64,000 bases of DNA from JAKPQD01 sp029572965 (GTDB lineage Bacteria; Bacteroidota; Bacteroidia; Bacteroidales; DTGW01). Under the pieces are notes generated by a model. The model searched no databases. It saw only the letters and a program-made list of their open reading frames with translations, and was not told where the DNA came from. The stretch spans positions 1-64,000 of the forward strand of contig DAOSPF010000005.1 in assembly GCA_035374585.1 (NCBI GenBank), in the 5' to 3' direction. Position 1 is the stretch's first letter; every line of letters begins with the position of its first letter. Below, piece after piece: positions 34,752 to 44,257 of the stretch. The position numbers and the translations under genes are program-made.

Positions 34752-35594
34752 ATGATTAAACTCGATGCTCATCAGCATTTCTGGCTTTACAACCCGGATG
34801 AATATGCCTGGATTGGCGAGAATATGAAGGTTTTGCAAAATGACTTTTTGCCAATGCAACTTCAAAAAGAGTTAGATAGCATGTCATTTGATGGAAGCAT
34901 TGTGGTACAAGCCAGACAAACTCTTGAAGAAACAGAATGGCTGCTAAAATTAGCTTCTGAATACGATTTTATCAAAGGCGTAGTGGGATGGGTCGATTTG
35001 TGCTCCGACGATATTGAAAACCAACTGAAGAAATACTCCGATAACCCTAAGTTTGTTGGTGTTCGTCATGTTGTGCACGACGAACCGGATGACTATTTCA
35101 TGGCACGGGCAGATTTTCAGCATGGAATCAGCCTGCTGGAAAAATACAACCTCACTTATGATTTGCTTTTGTTCCCTAAACACTTGCCTTTAGCTACAGA
35201 ATTGGTCCGAAAGTTTCCCAATCAAAGGTTTATCCTTGACCATATTGCAAAACCTCTTATTAAAGGACAAGTTAAAGAACCTTGGGCTTCAGAAATAACC
35301 AAATTGGCTCAATGGCCAAATGTTTATTGCAAACTATCAGGAATGGTAACCGAAGCAGATTGGCAAAACTGGAAAGCCCCTGACTTTGCTTATTATTTGG
35401 AAACTGTATATCAGGCCTTCGGCTCAAACAGGCTTATGATTGGGAGCGACTGGCCTGTTTGCACTGTTGCCGGGGGGTATCAACAAGTCATGTGTGTTGT
35501 AACAGATTTTATAAAGCAGTTTGATGATGATGTGCAAAAGAAAATTTTAGGGATGAATTGCTATCGATTTTATCTCTCTAAAATTCAGTATTAA
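34752..35594 (+). CDS. Amidohydrolase-2 family L-fuconolactonase-like hydrolase
   Basis: About 280 residues from the ATG at 34752 (MIKLDAHQHFW). The metal-dependent hydrolase shows DAHQHFW at the start, VVGWVDL, RHVVHDEPDDYF, LDHIAKPLIKG and the C-terminal GSDWPVC Asp. The family (COG3618) includes L-fucono-1,5-lactonase and related sugar lactonases. Placement at the end of the fucose operon fits hydrolysis of the lactone formed by the aldose dehydrogenase. An upstream in-frame ATG at 34692 lies within the leader element and is unlikely. Confidence 0.88.
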   Translation: MIKLDAHQHFWLYNPDEYAWIGENMKVLQNDFLPMQLQKELDSMSFDGSIVVQARQTLEETEWLLKLASEYDFIKGVVGWVDLCSDDIENQLKKYSDNPKFVGVRHVVHDEPDDYFMARADFQHGISLLEKYNLTYDLLLFPKHLPLATELVRKFPNQRFILDHIAKPLIKGQVKEPWASEITKLAQWPNVYCKLSGMVTEADWQNWKAPDFAYYLETVYQAFGSNRLMIGSDWPVCTVAGGYQQVMCVVTDFIKQFDDDVQKKILGMNCYRFYLSKIQY

Positions 35595-35672
35595 AATCAC
35601 TAAACAATACATATTTTATGTAGTCCCAAAAATGCGGCTGCCGTTTATGCATATTGCTTGATTTTTTAGGTT

Positions 35673-35680
35673 TATATTTG
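35673..35680 (+). promoter_or_regulatory. TAnnTTTG promoter element of galE
   Basis: TATATTTG lies 131 bp upstream of galE, leaving a leader of about 125 nt that carries hairpin element copy B. Confidence 0.5.
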
Positions 35681-35698
35681 CGTCCATTAATATAAAAT

Positions 35699-35792
35699 AT
35701 GAAACGAGCATGATTCGTTAAACACAAACAAAGAAGAAAATTCATCATGCGAGTTTTCCTTCGGAGAGCCCTTCGGGGTTCATCCGACCTTA
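35699..35792 (+). repeat. Intergenic leader hairpin element, copy B
   Basis: ATGAAACGAGCATGATTCG pairs with ATCATGCGAGTTT (GCATGAT/ATCATGC and AAAC/GTTT around a GA/GA mismatch). A second hairpin with CCCTTCGGGG follows, then the tail TTCATCCGACC. Structure is shared with copies A and C although inner sequences differ. Confidence 0.5.
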
Positions 35793-35811
35793 TTTATAAA
35801 ATTATTTACGA

Positions 35812-36840
35812 ATGAAAAAACAAGTTTTGGTTACAGGCGGAACGGGTTATATAGGTTCTCATACGGCTGTAGAGCTAATCAATGAAGGGTTTGATGTTGT
35901 TATTGTGGACAATCTTTCCAATTCATCATTGGACGTATTAGATGGCATCGAGAAAATCACGGGGGTTAAGCCTGATTTTGAGCAATTCGACCTTACCGAC
36001 AAGCTAAAAACTGATGCTTTTTTTAAAAAATATAACAGGATAGAAGCTATCATTCACTTTGCTGCTTCAAAAGCTGTAGGTGAATCTGTTGAAAAACCTA
36101 CTCTTTATTATCGCAACAACCTGGTTTCGTTGTTGAACCTGATAGATAATATGGCAGCAAACGGAATTAAACATATTGTCTTTTCTTCATCATGTACAGT
36201 GTATGGTCAACCTGAAATACTGCCTGTTACAGAAGACGCTCCTATTCAAAAAGCTATGTCTCCTTATGGTAATACCAAACAGATTTGTGAAGAAATATTG
36301 CAAGACAGCATTGTGGCCAACAAAGCGCTTAATGTTATTGCACTTCGTTACTTCAACCCAATAGGGGCACACCCTACAGCGTTGATTGGGGAACTTCCGC
36401 TTGGCGTACCAGCCAACCTTGTTCCTTTTATTACCCAAACAGCTATTGGGTTGCGCAAAGAACTTAGTGTTTTTGGCAATGACTATAATACCCCTGACGG
36501 TTCATGCATACGCGATTATATCAATGTGGTTGATTTAGCCCAAGCCCATGTGGTTGCCATCAACCGTATGATTAAAGGCCTGAACCAAGATGCATTTGAA
36601 GTGTTTAATATTGGCACAGGCAATGGAATATCAGTATTTGAAATAATTAATACCTTCGAAAAGGTTACAGGCGTTAAACTTAACTATAAAGTGGTTGGCA
36701 GACGTGCCGGCGACATTGAAAAAGTGTGGGCAGACACTTCAAAAGCAAACAATGTTCTTGGTTGGAAAGCAACCCGTACTCTTGACGAAACCCTGGTTTC
36801 CGCCTGGAAGTGGGAACAATATATTAGAAACAAAAAATAA
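35812..36840 (+). CDS. galE: UDP-glucose 4-epimerase GalE
   Basis: Interconverts UDP-glucose and UDP-galactose. Extended SDR protein of 342 residues: NAD-binding VTGGTGYIGSHTAVELI at the start, the catalytic FSSSCTVYG serine region, YGNTK (YxxxK) and RYFNPIGAHP. C-terminal GTGNGISVFEIINTFEKVTG is typical for GalE. It is preceded by its own promoter and a structured leader, so it is not part of the fucose operon. Confidence 0.95.
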   Translation: MKKQVLVTGGTGYIGSHTAVELINEGFDVVIVDNLSNSSLDVLDGIEKITGVKPDFEQFDLTDKLKTDAFFKKYNRIEAIIHFAASKAVGESVEKPTLYYRNNLVSLLNLIDNMAANGIKHIVFSSSCTVYGQPEILPVTEDAPIQKAMSPYGNTKQICEEILQDSIVANKALNVIALRYFNPIGAHPTALIGELPLGVPANLVPFITQTAIGLRKELSVFGNDYNTPDGSCIRDYINVVDLAQAHVVAINRMIKGLNQDAFEVFNIGTGNGISVFEIINTFEKVTGVKLNYKVVGRRAGDIEKVWADTSKANNVLGWKATRTLDETLVSAWKWEQYIRNKK

Positions 36841-36905
36841 ACTGATAAAACTCGTTTTTTTAACAAAATTTCACCGCCCAAAATAGGGCTTTCATCGATT
36901 TATGT

Positions 36906-36936
36906 TTTGTTTGGGAGAAAATGAGAAATAACTTTG
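36906..36936 (+). promoter_or_regulatory. Promoter of the alpha/beta hydrolase gene
   Basis: TTTG (36906-36909) and TAACTTTG (36929-36936) are 19 bp apart, a full Bacteroidetes promoter. It overlaps an upstream ATG at 36934 and so rules that start out. Confidence 0.7.
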
Positions 36937-36960
36937 CACCTAATTTCTAAAACTCCCGAT

Positions 36961-37863
36961 ATGGTTGCTTTATTATTACTGTCATTATTGCTTTCTGGTT
37001 CTCCGTCTCATAGCAATGCTGTCACAAACTATGAAGCAAGACAGACAATTGACTTGCATGGCACCTCGGTTGAACATAAAGTTTTAGACCAAAAAGGATA
37101 TAGCATTCATTATTTTATTTCCGGAAATAAAACCGGCGAACTAATCATATTTTTACATCCCGCTTTTGCAGACCACCGAAGCTTTGACAACCAGGTAAGT
37201 TTTTTCTCTCACGAATACAGGGTAATCATTTTAGACATGTTAGGGCATGGACTTTCAAAGGTCGGAAAATCAAAAGACAAGATTGATTGCACTGTTGAAC
37301 ATATCGATTCTATTATGAAAATAGAAGGTTACACAAAAGCCCATATAGTTGGTGTTTCAGCAGGCTCTTTGTTAGCCCAATATTTTGCCTTACAATATCC
37401 ACAAAAAGTCCTTTCACTCACAGTACTTGGAGGGTTCAATATCAACGAAAAAAATAGGGAAATTTCAAAAAGCCAGCACATTGAAAAAGTGGAACTTGCA
37501 TTTAAAGCTTTATTTTCGATGAATTCATTCAGAAAAGAAGTGTCGAGAACTAATGTAACCAGCCTTGAGGAGCAAAAGAAATATTACGAAATGTCCAGCC
37601 TTTTTACTAGAAAATCATTCAAAGCCATGTCTGGAATGGGAAAAATCCTTAAAAACAGGGAAGATGTGAAACATGAATATCCACTGATGATTATGGTTGG
37701 CGAAAAAGACATTAACTTGGCCCATAATATCAATAATCAGTGGCACGAAGAAGATCCAGATGCAAAATATTGCATAATTGAAGGTGCAGGACATTGTGCC
37801 AACATGGACAACCCTGATGAATTCAATAAAACCTTGCTTAAGTTTTTAAAAAAGGAAAACTAA
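36961..37863 (+). CDS. Exported alpha/beta hydrolase
   Basis: About 300 residues from the ATG at 36961, chosen because the promoter lies over the earlier ATG. A signal peptide (MVALLLLSLLLSGSPSHSNA) is followed by an alpha/beta-hydrolase fold: oxyanion motif FLHPAFADHRSF, DMLGHGLS, nucleophile elbow GVSAGSLLAQ, acid in MVGEKDINL and His in GAGHCANMDNP. Likely a periplasmic esterase or lactonase; the substrate is unknown. It forms a short cluster with a DJ-1-like and a GyrI-like gene. Confidence 0.87.
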   Translation: MVALLLLSLLLSGSPSHSNAVTNYEARQTIDLHGTSVEHKVLDQKGYSIHYFISGNKTGELIIFLHPAFADHRSFDNQVSFFSHEYRVIILDMLGHGLSKVGKSKDKIDCTVEHIDSIMKIEGYTKAHIVGVSAGSLLAQYFALQYPQKVLSLTVLGGFNINEKNREISKSQHIEKVELAFKALFSMNSFRKEVSRTNVTSLEEQKKYYEMSSLFTRKSFKAMSGMGKILKNREDVKHEYPLMIMVGEKDINLAHNINNQWHEEDPDAKYCIIEGAGHCANMDNPDEFNKTLLKFLKKEN

Positions 37864-37917
37864 ATTATTGACTTGTTTTGGTTTATGCTGTAACTTCGTA
37901 AATCATATATATATTTA

Positions 37918-38502
37918 ATGAAAATAGCTATTTTTCTTTATGAAAAAGTTACAGCCCTTGATTTTGTGGGCCCTTATGAGGTACTAAGCCGCATCCCCAA
38001 TACTGAAATTTGTTTTGTTGGGGCAGAAAAAGGCCAAATCGCTGATGCCGGAGGACTGAGATTCTACACAGACTTTTCATTACAGGATATTACTCAAGCA
38101 GATATTCTTCTAATTCCCGGAGGATTTGGTATAGATGCGTTATTGCACAATACAGCCCTTATTTCATGGATAAAACAAATGGACAAAACCACACTATGGA
38201 CTACTTCTGTTTGTTCTGGAGTGTTATTGTTGGCCGAAGCCGGTATCATCAAAGGGAAAAGGTGCACTACCCATTGGAGACGTAAAGAACAACTGAAAAA
38301 TTACGATGTTGAGTTTGTTGACTCCCGTTACGTACAAGATGGGAAATATATAACATCAGCTGGCGTTTCGGCAGGTATAGATATGGCCTTATTTCTGACA
38401 GGAAAGATTATCGGGGATAAAGGAGCAATGACGATCCAGCGAAGTATAGAATACAATCCAATGCCCCCATACAGCTATGATTCTATTATTAACCAATCCT
38501 AA
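37918..38502 (+). CDS. DJ-1/PfpI family protein (isonitrile-hydratase-like)
   Basis: 194 residues, KIAIFLYEKVTALDFVGPYEVLSRIP at the start, a typical PfpI/AraC-N-terminal-like domain. The nucleophile Cys is in TTSVCSGVLLLAEAGIIKGKRCTTHW; the TSVCxG.LLLxxAGLL pattern resembles isonitrile hydratase and ThiJ-type proteins. It lacks any AraC DNA-binding domain. It is 11 bp before the next gene. Confidence 0.87.
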   Translation: MKIAIFLYEKVTALDFVGPYEVLSRIPNTEICFVGAEKGQIADAGGLRFYTDFSLQDITQADILLIPGGFGIDALLHNTALISWIKQMDKTTLWTTSVCSGVLLLAEAGIIKGKRCTTHWRRKEQLKNYDVEFVDSRYVQDGKYITSAGVSAGIDMALFLTGKIIGDKGAMTIQRSIEYNPMPPYSYDSIINQS

Positions 38503-38513
38503 AATATCGTACT

Positions 38514-39002
38514 ATGGAAACTTCTGAAAAATTTGAACCGATTTGTTGTCCAAAGTTAGACCCTTCTCTTTGGGAAGATAAACTGCTTACCTGGAATGAT
38601 AAAAAGTTTGTCAAAGCCAGTGTTTTTACTATGTTTTATATGCCTGTGAATTTTGGCCAGGTGATGCGAAAGCTTGACAAGGCTGTTTCGGCCGCCGGGG
38701 CAACTATCCCCGATTGGCTTTGCCTCTCTGACCACACTTCAAAGTGGAACATGGATGTTTATCTGGCTGTAGATAAAGAAATTCCTGGTTTGCAAAATGT
38801 AACATTATCAGGCAATTTTTTCTGCAAAGTATATGAAGGGCATTTTAGTGATACCAAAAAGTGGTGCGATGATTTTCAGAAATCAACCGATACTAAGGGC
38901 TTAAAGATTGACAAATGGTACATGTGGTACACCACTTGCCCTAAATGTGCCAAGAAGTATGGAAAAAATTACGTTGTTATTGTGGCTAAAGTAAACAGCT
39001 AA
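38514..39002 (+). CDS. GyrI-like small-molecule-binding protein, uncharacterised
   Basis: 162 residues beginning with a Cys-containing motif (FEPICCPKLDPSLWEDK) followed by TWNDKKFVKASVFTMFYMPVNFG and a C-terminal KIDKWYMWYTTCPKCAKKYGKNYVVIVAKV with a CPKC pair. The pattern resembles a conserved family sometimes annotated as hydrolase, with a GyrI/SOUL-like fold. The two cysteine pairs (CC and CPKC) could bind a metal. Function unknown. Confidence 0.7.
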   Translation: METSEKFEPICCPKLDPSLWEDKLLTWNDKKFVKASVFTMFYMPVNFGQVMRKLDKAVSAAGATIPDWLCLSDHTSKWNMDVYLAVDKEIPGLQNVTLSGNFFCKVYEGHFSDTKKWCDDFQKSTDTKGLKIDKWYMWYTTCPKCAKKYGKNYVVIVAKVNS

Positions 39003-39017
39003 TCGTTGGCGAAAACA

Positions 39018-39434
39018 TTATTCGCCAATGATTTTTACCAAAACCCTTTTTCGGCGTTTGCCGTCAAATTCACCATAAAATATTTGTTCCCATGGCCCCA
39101 GATCGAGCTGGCCATTGGTGATGGCCACCACTACCTCTCGTCCCATAACTGTGCGTTTGAGGTGAGCATCGGCGTTGTCTTCAAAGCCATTGTGGCGATA
39201 TTGCGAATAGGGCTTCTCGGGAGCCAGCTTCTCAAGCCACACCTCAAAGTCGTGATGAAGGCCCGGCTCATCATCGTTGATAAACACACTGGCAGTGATA
39301 TGCATGGCATTTACAAGTGCCAACCCTTCCTTTACCTGACTTTCGGACAGGCATTGTTCTATCTGTCTTGTTATATTTATCAACTGCCTTCTTTGTGGTG
39401 TTTCAAACCAAAGTTCTTTGCGGAATGATTTCAT
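39018..39434 (-). CDS. YjbQ family protein (UPF0047)
   Basis: 138 residues. ALVNAMHITASVFINDDEPGLHHDFE, the RHNGFEDNADAHLKRTVMG histidine motif and NGQLDLGPWEQIFYGEFDG are characteristic of the family. Members have a ferredoxin-like trimeric fold, and some show thiamine-phosphate synthase-like activity when overproduced; the biological role is open. It converges on the GyrI-like gene. Confidence 0.9.
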   Translation of the reverse strand: MKSFRKELWFETPQRRQLINITRQIEQCLSESQVKEGLALVNAMHITASVFINDDEPGLHHDFEVWLEKLAPEKPYSQYRHNGFEDNADAHLKRTVMGREVVVAITNGQLDLGPWEQIFYGEFDGKRRKRVLVKIIGE

Positions 39435-39453
39435 CTTTCAAGGTTTTAAAATA

Positions 39454-39483
39454 AAGCCTTCCGGCGTTTATTCCGGAAGGCTT
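39454..39483 (-). terminator. Terminator of the PKD/T9SS gene
   Basis: An 11-bp perfect stem (AAGCCTTCCGG/CCGGAAGGCTT) with an 8-nt loop. On the minus strand it is followed by TATTTTAAAA, 30 bp after the large gene's stop. Confidence 0.7.
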
Positions 39484-39513
39484 CAAATTTAATACAATTG
39501 TTTTATTGAAACT

Positions 39514-42500
39514 TTACTTCTTTATTATCAAAATACTTGTAGTGCCAGAACTACTGCTTGCCTTAAGTATATATGAACCAGCAGGCAAATTTGAGCCATT
39601 ATATGTAACAATTTTATTGGCTGCAGAAATCTTATTGGCGACATTATCAACTCTTCTGCCAGACAAGTCAAACAAATCAAAGCTGTACGTGCCGTCATTT
39701 ATACCTTCCAGCACAATATTTATCTGGTTGTCAAATGGCATAGGATAAACCTTCAACCCCATAGTACTTGTTGTTTCTATTTCAGAACCTTTTGTCACTA
39801 TTACTTCTTCGCAATACTGGGTTGAATCTCCCGTTATCGGGTCTTCTACTGTATAGCAGACATTGTATGTCCCAGGAGCAGCATATTCGTGAGTTGGAGA
39901 GGTTGTGGTTGAGTCGGTCTGGCCATCGCCAAAGTCCCATTTTAGCTTGGCCTGATCGCCCAATCCTGCCCCAATAAAGTCAACAGGGTAACCACCTGCT
40001 TTAAGGGCAATATTTTGTGGTTTGGTTATAAATACCACTCTCATTCCTCCCGGATTTCCTACATTTATGAGTTTGTAAGCTTCATCAGAACAGGTAGAAG
40101 ACAGACTCGTTACTTTTAGCGATACCAGATAATCGCCTGCTTTACTATATGTGTTTTTCGGATTTAACAGTGTAGAAGAGTTGCCATCTCCAAAACCCCA
40201 ATAGTATCTGTCGGGAATCCCTGATGAACGGTTGATAAACTGGGTAGTATAGGTTTCATTATCCACAATGTAATTGAAATTAGCCTCACAAATACTTCTC
40301 ATCGGAAATGAAGATACTTTCTTACACGCAGTATTGGTAATATTTTTATTGTTGATAACAGTCAAACATACATTGAACAACCCTTCAGTTTTATATAAAT
40401 GTGTTGGGTTTTCTTTTGTACTTTTTGTGTTATCTCCAAAATTCCAGATATACCCTTTGAGGTTTCCTTTAGAACGATTGATAAACACCACGCCGGTATC
40501 GGATGGTAAAAAAGTAAAGTTAGCAAAGCAGTCATCATTGCTGGCTCCGGCTTGTATCACTTCTTTTACTTTATCCGCACAAAGGGTTACAGGGTTTAAT
40601 ACGGTGTGCAATATAGTATAATAGCCTTTTGCAGGAACTGTTATAATAGGGTTAGCTTCATTACTAAAGCTCCCATCACTCATTTCCCAAAGATGCTTTA
40701 ATAATGGCCTGTTGTAATTGCTATAAAGACTTACCGTATTTTTTGAGGTATCGGCAAAATAGCTAAACGCAGCACTGCAACTGTCTCCAATTGTAACAAT
40801 CTTTGTTACCATATCTTTGCAGCTCATATCTGCATTGGCAGCAATAAGACTTACTTTGTAAACACCATTATTGACGTATGTTTTAACCGGATTGGGTTCT
40901 TCGGAATAAGTCCCATCATCAAATGCCCAAAAGTACTTATTACCTTTTGAAGTATTGGTAAATGCCACTTGTTTCAGCAGCGGTTTTACGGTAAATGTAA
41001 AAGCTGCTTCACAACTAACCGTCCCTACAGTAACACGTTCCGTGTATGTGTCTAAACATTCTGTTTCGCTGTTATATACGGTAAGGCTAACATTGTATGT
41101 ACCTGTCTTAAACTTGTGCATTGGATTTTGCATTTGAGTTACCATATTATCGCCAAAATTCCAGTAGTATATTTCTCCTCCTGTTGATGTATTAACAAAA
41201 CGAACAGTGTCTTTGCTTATAGTGTAAGTAAAACCNNNNNNNNNNNNNNNNNNNNNNNNNNNNNNNNNNNNNNNNNNNNNNNNNNNNNNNNNNNNNNNNN
41301 NNNNNNNNNNNNNNNNNNNNNNNNNNNNNNNNNNNACATTTACAGTCCACACCGCAGAATCATTTGTTGTTCGGACTGAATAATAAACAGGATTATTAAA
41401 ATCATTTTTAGTAAACCCTGCGTATTGTTGTATGCCGTTTACGTATGCGTTAGCGCCACTTGAAAGCGCAAAAGATGCTATCAAGTTTCCAAGAGGGACG
41501 TCTTTATCCACAAAACAGGTTATTTTTTTATTAACAGAGTCTATCTTGGTGGTACCTACTTGGTTTGGCAATGTAAAAGATAAAATACTTATCCCCTCTT
41601 TCTTAGTATAATTCTTTATATACCAGGTAACTTTGCTACTGTCCATGGCCCTCACCTCAAATGAGTCGGGGAAAGAATATACATAAATGCTATATTCCTG
41701 CTTACTCCCTCCTTTCCATATTTCGGCCCCATCAGATACTTTAACATACAACATATTAACATTAGTGTTTGACGAAACATTTAGCCAAATGGTACGGTTA
41801 GGTTTGTCAAGCATATAATCACCATACATACCGTTAACCGAAATTACCTCTTTTTCCGACGAAGCAGGTATTTCTTTGATAGTAAACGACTTGAGCTTTT
41901 CCCCAAAATAGAAGTAGATTATTTCTCCTTTTTTGCACCGTTTGGCATATTTACTTTCGGGTGATATGTAATAGTATTTTGAAGATGTGGACGGACAACC
42001 ATTTAGTTCATATAAATAGTTATATTTCGAATCGACCCCGGAAAGCTCAACTGCATTATCACTAACACATTTATAAGCAAACACAGCATTTATCGGCCAA
42101 ACACCCGAATTAACACCTGCTGTTGCAATTATAGGTTTTGCGCATGAAACCCCAAGTGTTGGAATAACCCGGGTTACTTCAATATAATATTTATTTTCAG
42201 TACCATCTTCAGCAACTACCCTTACGCTGTCTTTGGCAATAGAATCAGAATCATTGTCAAAATACAGGTACATATACTTTAAATCGTCAGTACCACTAAG
42301 TTTATCTGATGAGGCACGAGGTGAAATGTTGCACCTTGCTGTTAGTGAAACATTTTTACTCCATTCTACTTTTGCAGTAATTTTTTTATTAGCATTGTCA
42401 ATAGTAGCAATGCCTATTTGGACAGATTCAATGAAAAATTGGGTAAAAATCTTTGCTGTAGAAGCAAGGCTGTATTTTCTGACTTGCAATGTCCATGACT

Positions 42501-44157
42501 GAGAATTCCCGACTTTGTCAATAACTGTAATGGTAGTGTCTGATTCTTTTGTAAAAGAAATATAACTTCCCGATACTAATGTTTCATTGGCCAATATCGC
42601 CTTTGAACCATTTACAAGACTAAAGTCAACTGTTATCCCGGAAGAGAAAGATTCATCGTAAGGAAATGTAGCTTTTACAATGTGGTTATTGTAATCAATA
42701 ACCATATCTGCATCCTTCCCATTATAGTCAGCCGATTTGAACGTGAGAAAATCGGTAGTATTGTAAAATTTCGCAAACCACGAGAACGTGTCAACTGGGT
42801 TGTCCCAATGCAGATAAACGCTGTCATCTTTCTTGACATAAATGGCATCATTTAGGGTTTCTAAAGGAAAATATTCAGAAGCCGAAGCATGTCTTTTATC
42901 TGAGTAAAAAGACACTAAGTTACCTTCAGCTTTTCTGTATGGATGTATTATTTGCAAAACACCATTCTTTTCTGCCTTATATGCATAATTGACACTTGGG
43001 TTGTCTTTGAGTTTTGTCAGGTTCAATTTATTTAGTGTAAAAGGGGTTATATTATTTGAAAACAAAGACAAAGGCTTTGTTTTTTCAGCATTTTCCAATG
43101 AAAGCGCAACCTTATTATTATCACCAAAGCATCCTATTGCAAAAACATATGTATTATTTGCAACTGCATTAAAAACAAAAGGTTCGCCTATTGTTGGTTC
43201 CCAAACTTCTACATTTGTAACTACAGACCAGCTCCAAATATTCGAGGTTTCAACGCTTATTTGGTATTTGCCGCTAATCGTTGGTGTAAATGAAAAAAAA
43301 CTAAAGAAATCACTTTCATAATAGTTTAGCAAAGGATATACTCCTTTCCCGACATTTATTGCCTGTGGCGAACGGGCATCCACACCATTGGCAAGACGTG
43401 CTTTGTTAAAAGTCAAAAACAATTGCCATTGGGGGCTTGTATTATAATCGTCCATTATTTTAATATAAATAGCATCGCCAGCTTTGCCATTTACTTTGAG
43501 CTGACTAAAATCAGCAGAAGCCGAATAATTGAAACTACCAAGGTTTAGCAAATTTGCATCAGAAAAATTCTCATTATCGTTCCAAAAATCAGAACTATAC
43601 GCTGGCTTAGCTTTGTAAGCATATATGTATTGCGAAGAACTGCGCACTGTAATTGACCCGTTTTCCGGGAATACATATTTACACCATTTAGCTTTGTAAT
43701 TACCCGAAGAAATAATGTTTTTGCCTTCATAAATATTAAAAGGATTTTCAAAACTTTCTCCTTTTTCCGAATACATCGTATCTACTTCAAGTTTCCAAAC
43801 AATACGATTCACATAATCATTACTAAAAGCAAAATAGAATGTATCTTTTTCATTTCCTGTTATTATATTAAACCCATCAGGCGTGGTATTCATACGTTTA
43901 ACAGTTGTAAAAGGCTTAACAGAACGATTTTTATATACTGTCAAACTAGAGTAATATCCAGATTGTACATAATATCGCAAAGAATAATTGTTGGCCGGAA
44001 CCGGAATTTTGTAAAGAGTTATGCCTGTATTTGAGAAAGAATTCTCACCAACAATGGCAGGGATGGCATCATTAAAATCAAAAGACAGGCTCTGGGCTTG
44101 CATCTTATATAAAAATACAGTGCAAAGCATCATCAAAACGGCTATAATTTTTTTCAT
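39514..44157 (-). CDS. Giant secreted PKD-repeat protein with T9SS tail, interrupted by assembly gap
   Basis: Currently 1547 codons, 34 of them undefined. The N-terminus carries a signal peptide (about 1-21). The first half has sugar- or protein-binding beta-rich domains and several repeats resembling DUF5018/cadherin-like strands (WTLQVRKY, WYIKNYTK, WTVN endings). After the gap come at least six PKD domains, each with a (Y/F)xWxFGD(N/G) core and YxVSLxV strand. The C-terminus (about 1460-1547, GLKVYPMPFDNQINI) is a T9SS type A sorting domain. It is likely a cell-surface or secreted adhesin/scaffold. True length is uncertain because of the gap. Confidence 0.85.
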   Translation of the reverse strand: MKKIIAVLMMLCTVFLYKMQAQSLSFDFNDAIPAIVGENSFSNTGITLYKIPVPANNYSLRYYVQSGYYSSLTVYKNRSVKPFTTVKRMNTTPDGFNIITGNEKDTFYFAFSNDYVNRIVWKLEVDTMYSEKGESFENPFNIYEGKNIISSGNYKAKWCKYVFPENGSITVRSSSQYIYAYKAKPAYSSDFWNDNENFSDANLLNLGSFNYSASADFSQLKVNGKAGDAIYIKIMDDYNTSPQWQLFLTFNKARLANGVDARSPQAINVGKGVYPLLNYYESDFFSFFSFTPTISGKYQISVETSNIWSWSVVTNVEVWEPTIGEPFVFNAVANNTYVFAIGCFGDNNKVALSLENAEKTKPLSLFSNNITPFTLNKLNLTKLKDNPSVNYAYKAEKNGVLQIIHPYRKAEGNLVSFYSDKRHASASEYFPLETLNDAIYVKKDDSVYLHWDNPVDTFSWFAKFYNTTDFLTFKSADYNGKDADMVIDYNNHIVKATFPYDESFSSGITVDFSLVNGSKAILANETLVSGSYISFTKESDTTITVIDKVGNSQSWTLQVRKYSLASTAKIFTQFFIESVQIGIATIDNANKKITAKVEWSKNVSLTARCNISPRASSDKLSGTDDLKYMYLYFDNDSDSIAKDSVRVVAEDGTENKYYIEVTRVIPTLGVSCAKPIIATAGVNSGVWPINAVFAYKCVSDNAVELSGVDSKYNYLYELNGCPSTSSKYYYISPESKYAKRCKKGEIIYFYFGEKLKSFTIKEIPASSEKEVISVNGMYGDYMLDKPNRTIWLNVSSNTNVNMLYVKVSDGAEIWKGGSKQEYSIYVYSFPDSFEVRAMDSSKVTWYIKNYTKKEGISILSFTLPNQVGTTKIDSVNKKITCFVDKDVPLGNLIASFALSSGANAYVNGIQQYAGFTKNDFNNPVYYSVRTTNDSAVWTVNXXXXXXXXXXXXXXXXXXXXXXXXXXXXXXXXXXGFTYTISKDTVRFVNTSTGGEIYYWNFGDNMVTQMQNPMHKFKTGTYNVSLTVYNSETECLDTYTERVTVGTVSCEAAFTFTVKPLLKQVAFTNTSKGNKYFWAFDDGTYSEEPNPVKTYVNNGVYKVSLIAANADMSCKDMVTKIVTIGDSCSAAFSYFADTSKNTVSLYSNYNRPLLKHLWEMSDGSFSNEANPIITVPAKGYYTILHTVLNPVTLCADKVKEVIQAGASNDDCFANFTFLPSDTGVVFINRSKGNLKGYIWNFGDNTKSTKENPTHLYKTEGLFNVCLTVINNKNITNTACKKVSSFPMRSICEANFNYIVDNETYTTQFINRSSGIPDRYYWGFGDGNSSTLLNPKNTYSKAGDYLVSLKVTSLSSTCSDEAYKLINVGNPGGMRVVFITKPQNIALKAGGYPVDFIGAGLGDQAKLKWDFGDGQTDSTTTSPTHEYAAPGTYNVCYTVEDPITGDSTQYCEEVIVTKGSEIETTSTMGLKVYPMPFDNQINIVLEGINDGTYSFDLFDLSGRRVDNVANKISAANKIVTYNGSNLPAGSYILKASSSSGTTSILIIKK
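41236..41335. other. Scaffold gap (100 N)
   Basis: One hundred Ns, the conventional size for a gap of unknown length, inside the PKD gene. Reading frames on both sides are sensible, so the gene is probably intact, but PKD or DUF repeats are likely missing or collapsed. Confidence 0.98.
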
Positions 44158-44257
44158 AATGAAATAGATTAAATGTTATACTATCAAAGATACAAAAAAG
44201 AATACCTAAGTGGTTTTATAGAAATGTTTTTTTTCTGCCAACATTAAAAAAAAATAT

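Noticed and set aside
36934..36960. Upstream ATG for the alpha/beta hydrolase
   Set aside because: It lies on the -7 promoter element, so it would not be transcribed; the ATG at 36961 starts a proper signal peptide.
39006..39428. 140-codon plus-strand ORF
   Set aside because: It is antisense to the YjbQ-family gene, which carries clear family motifs.
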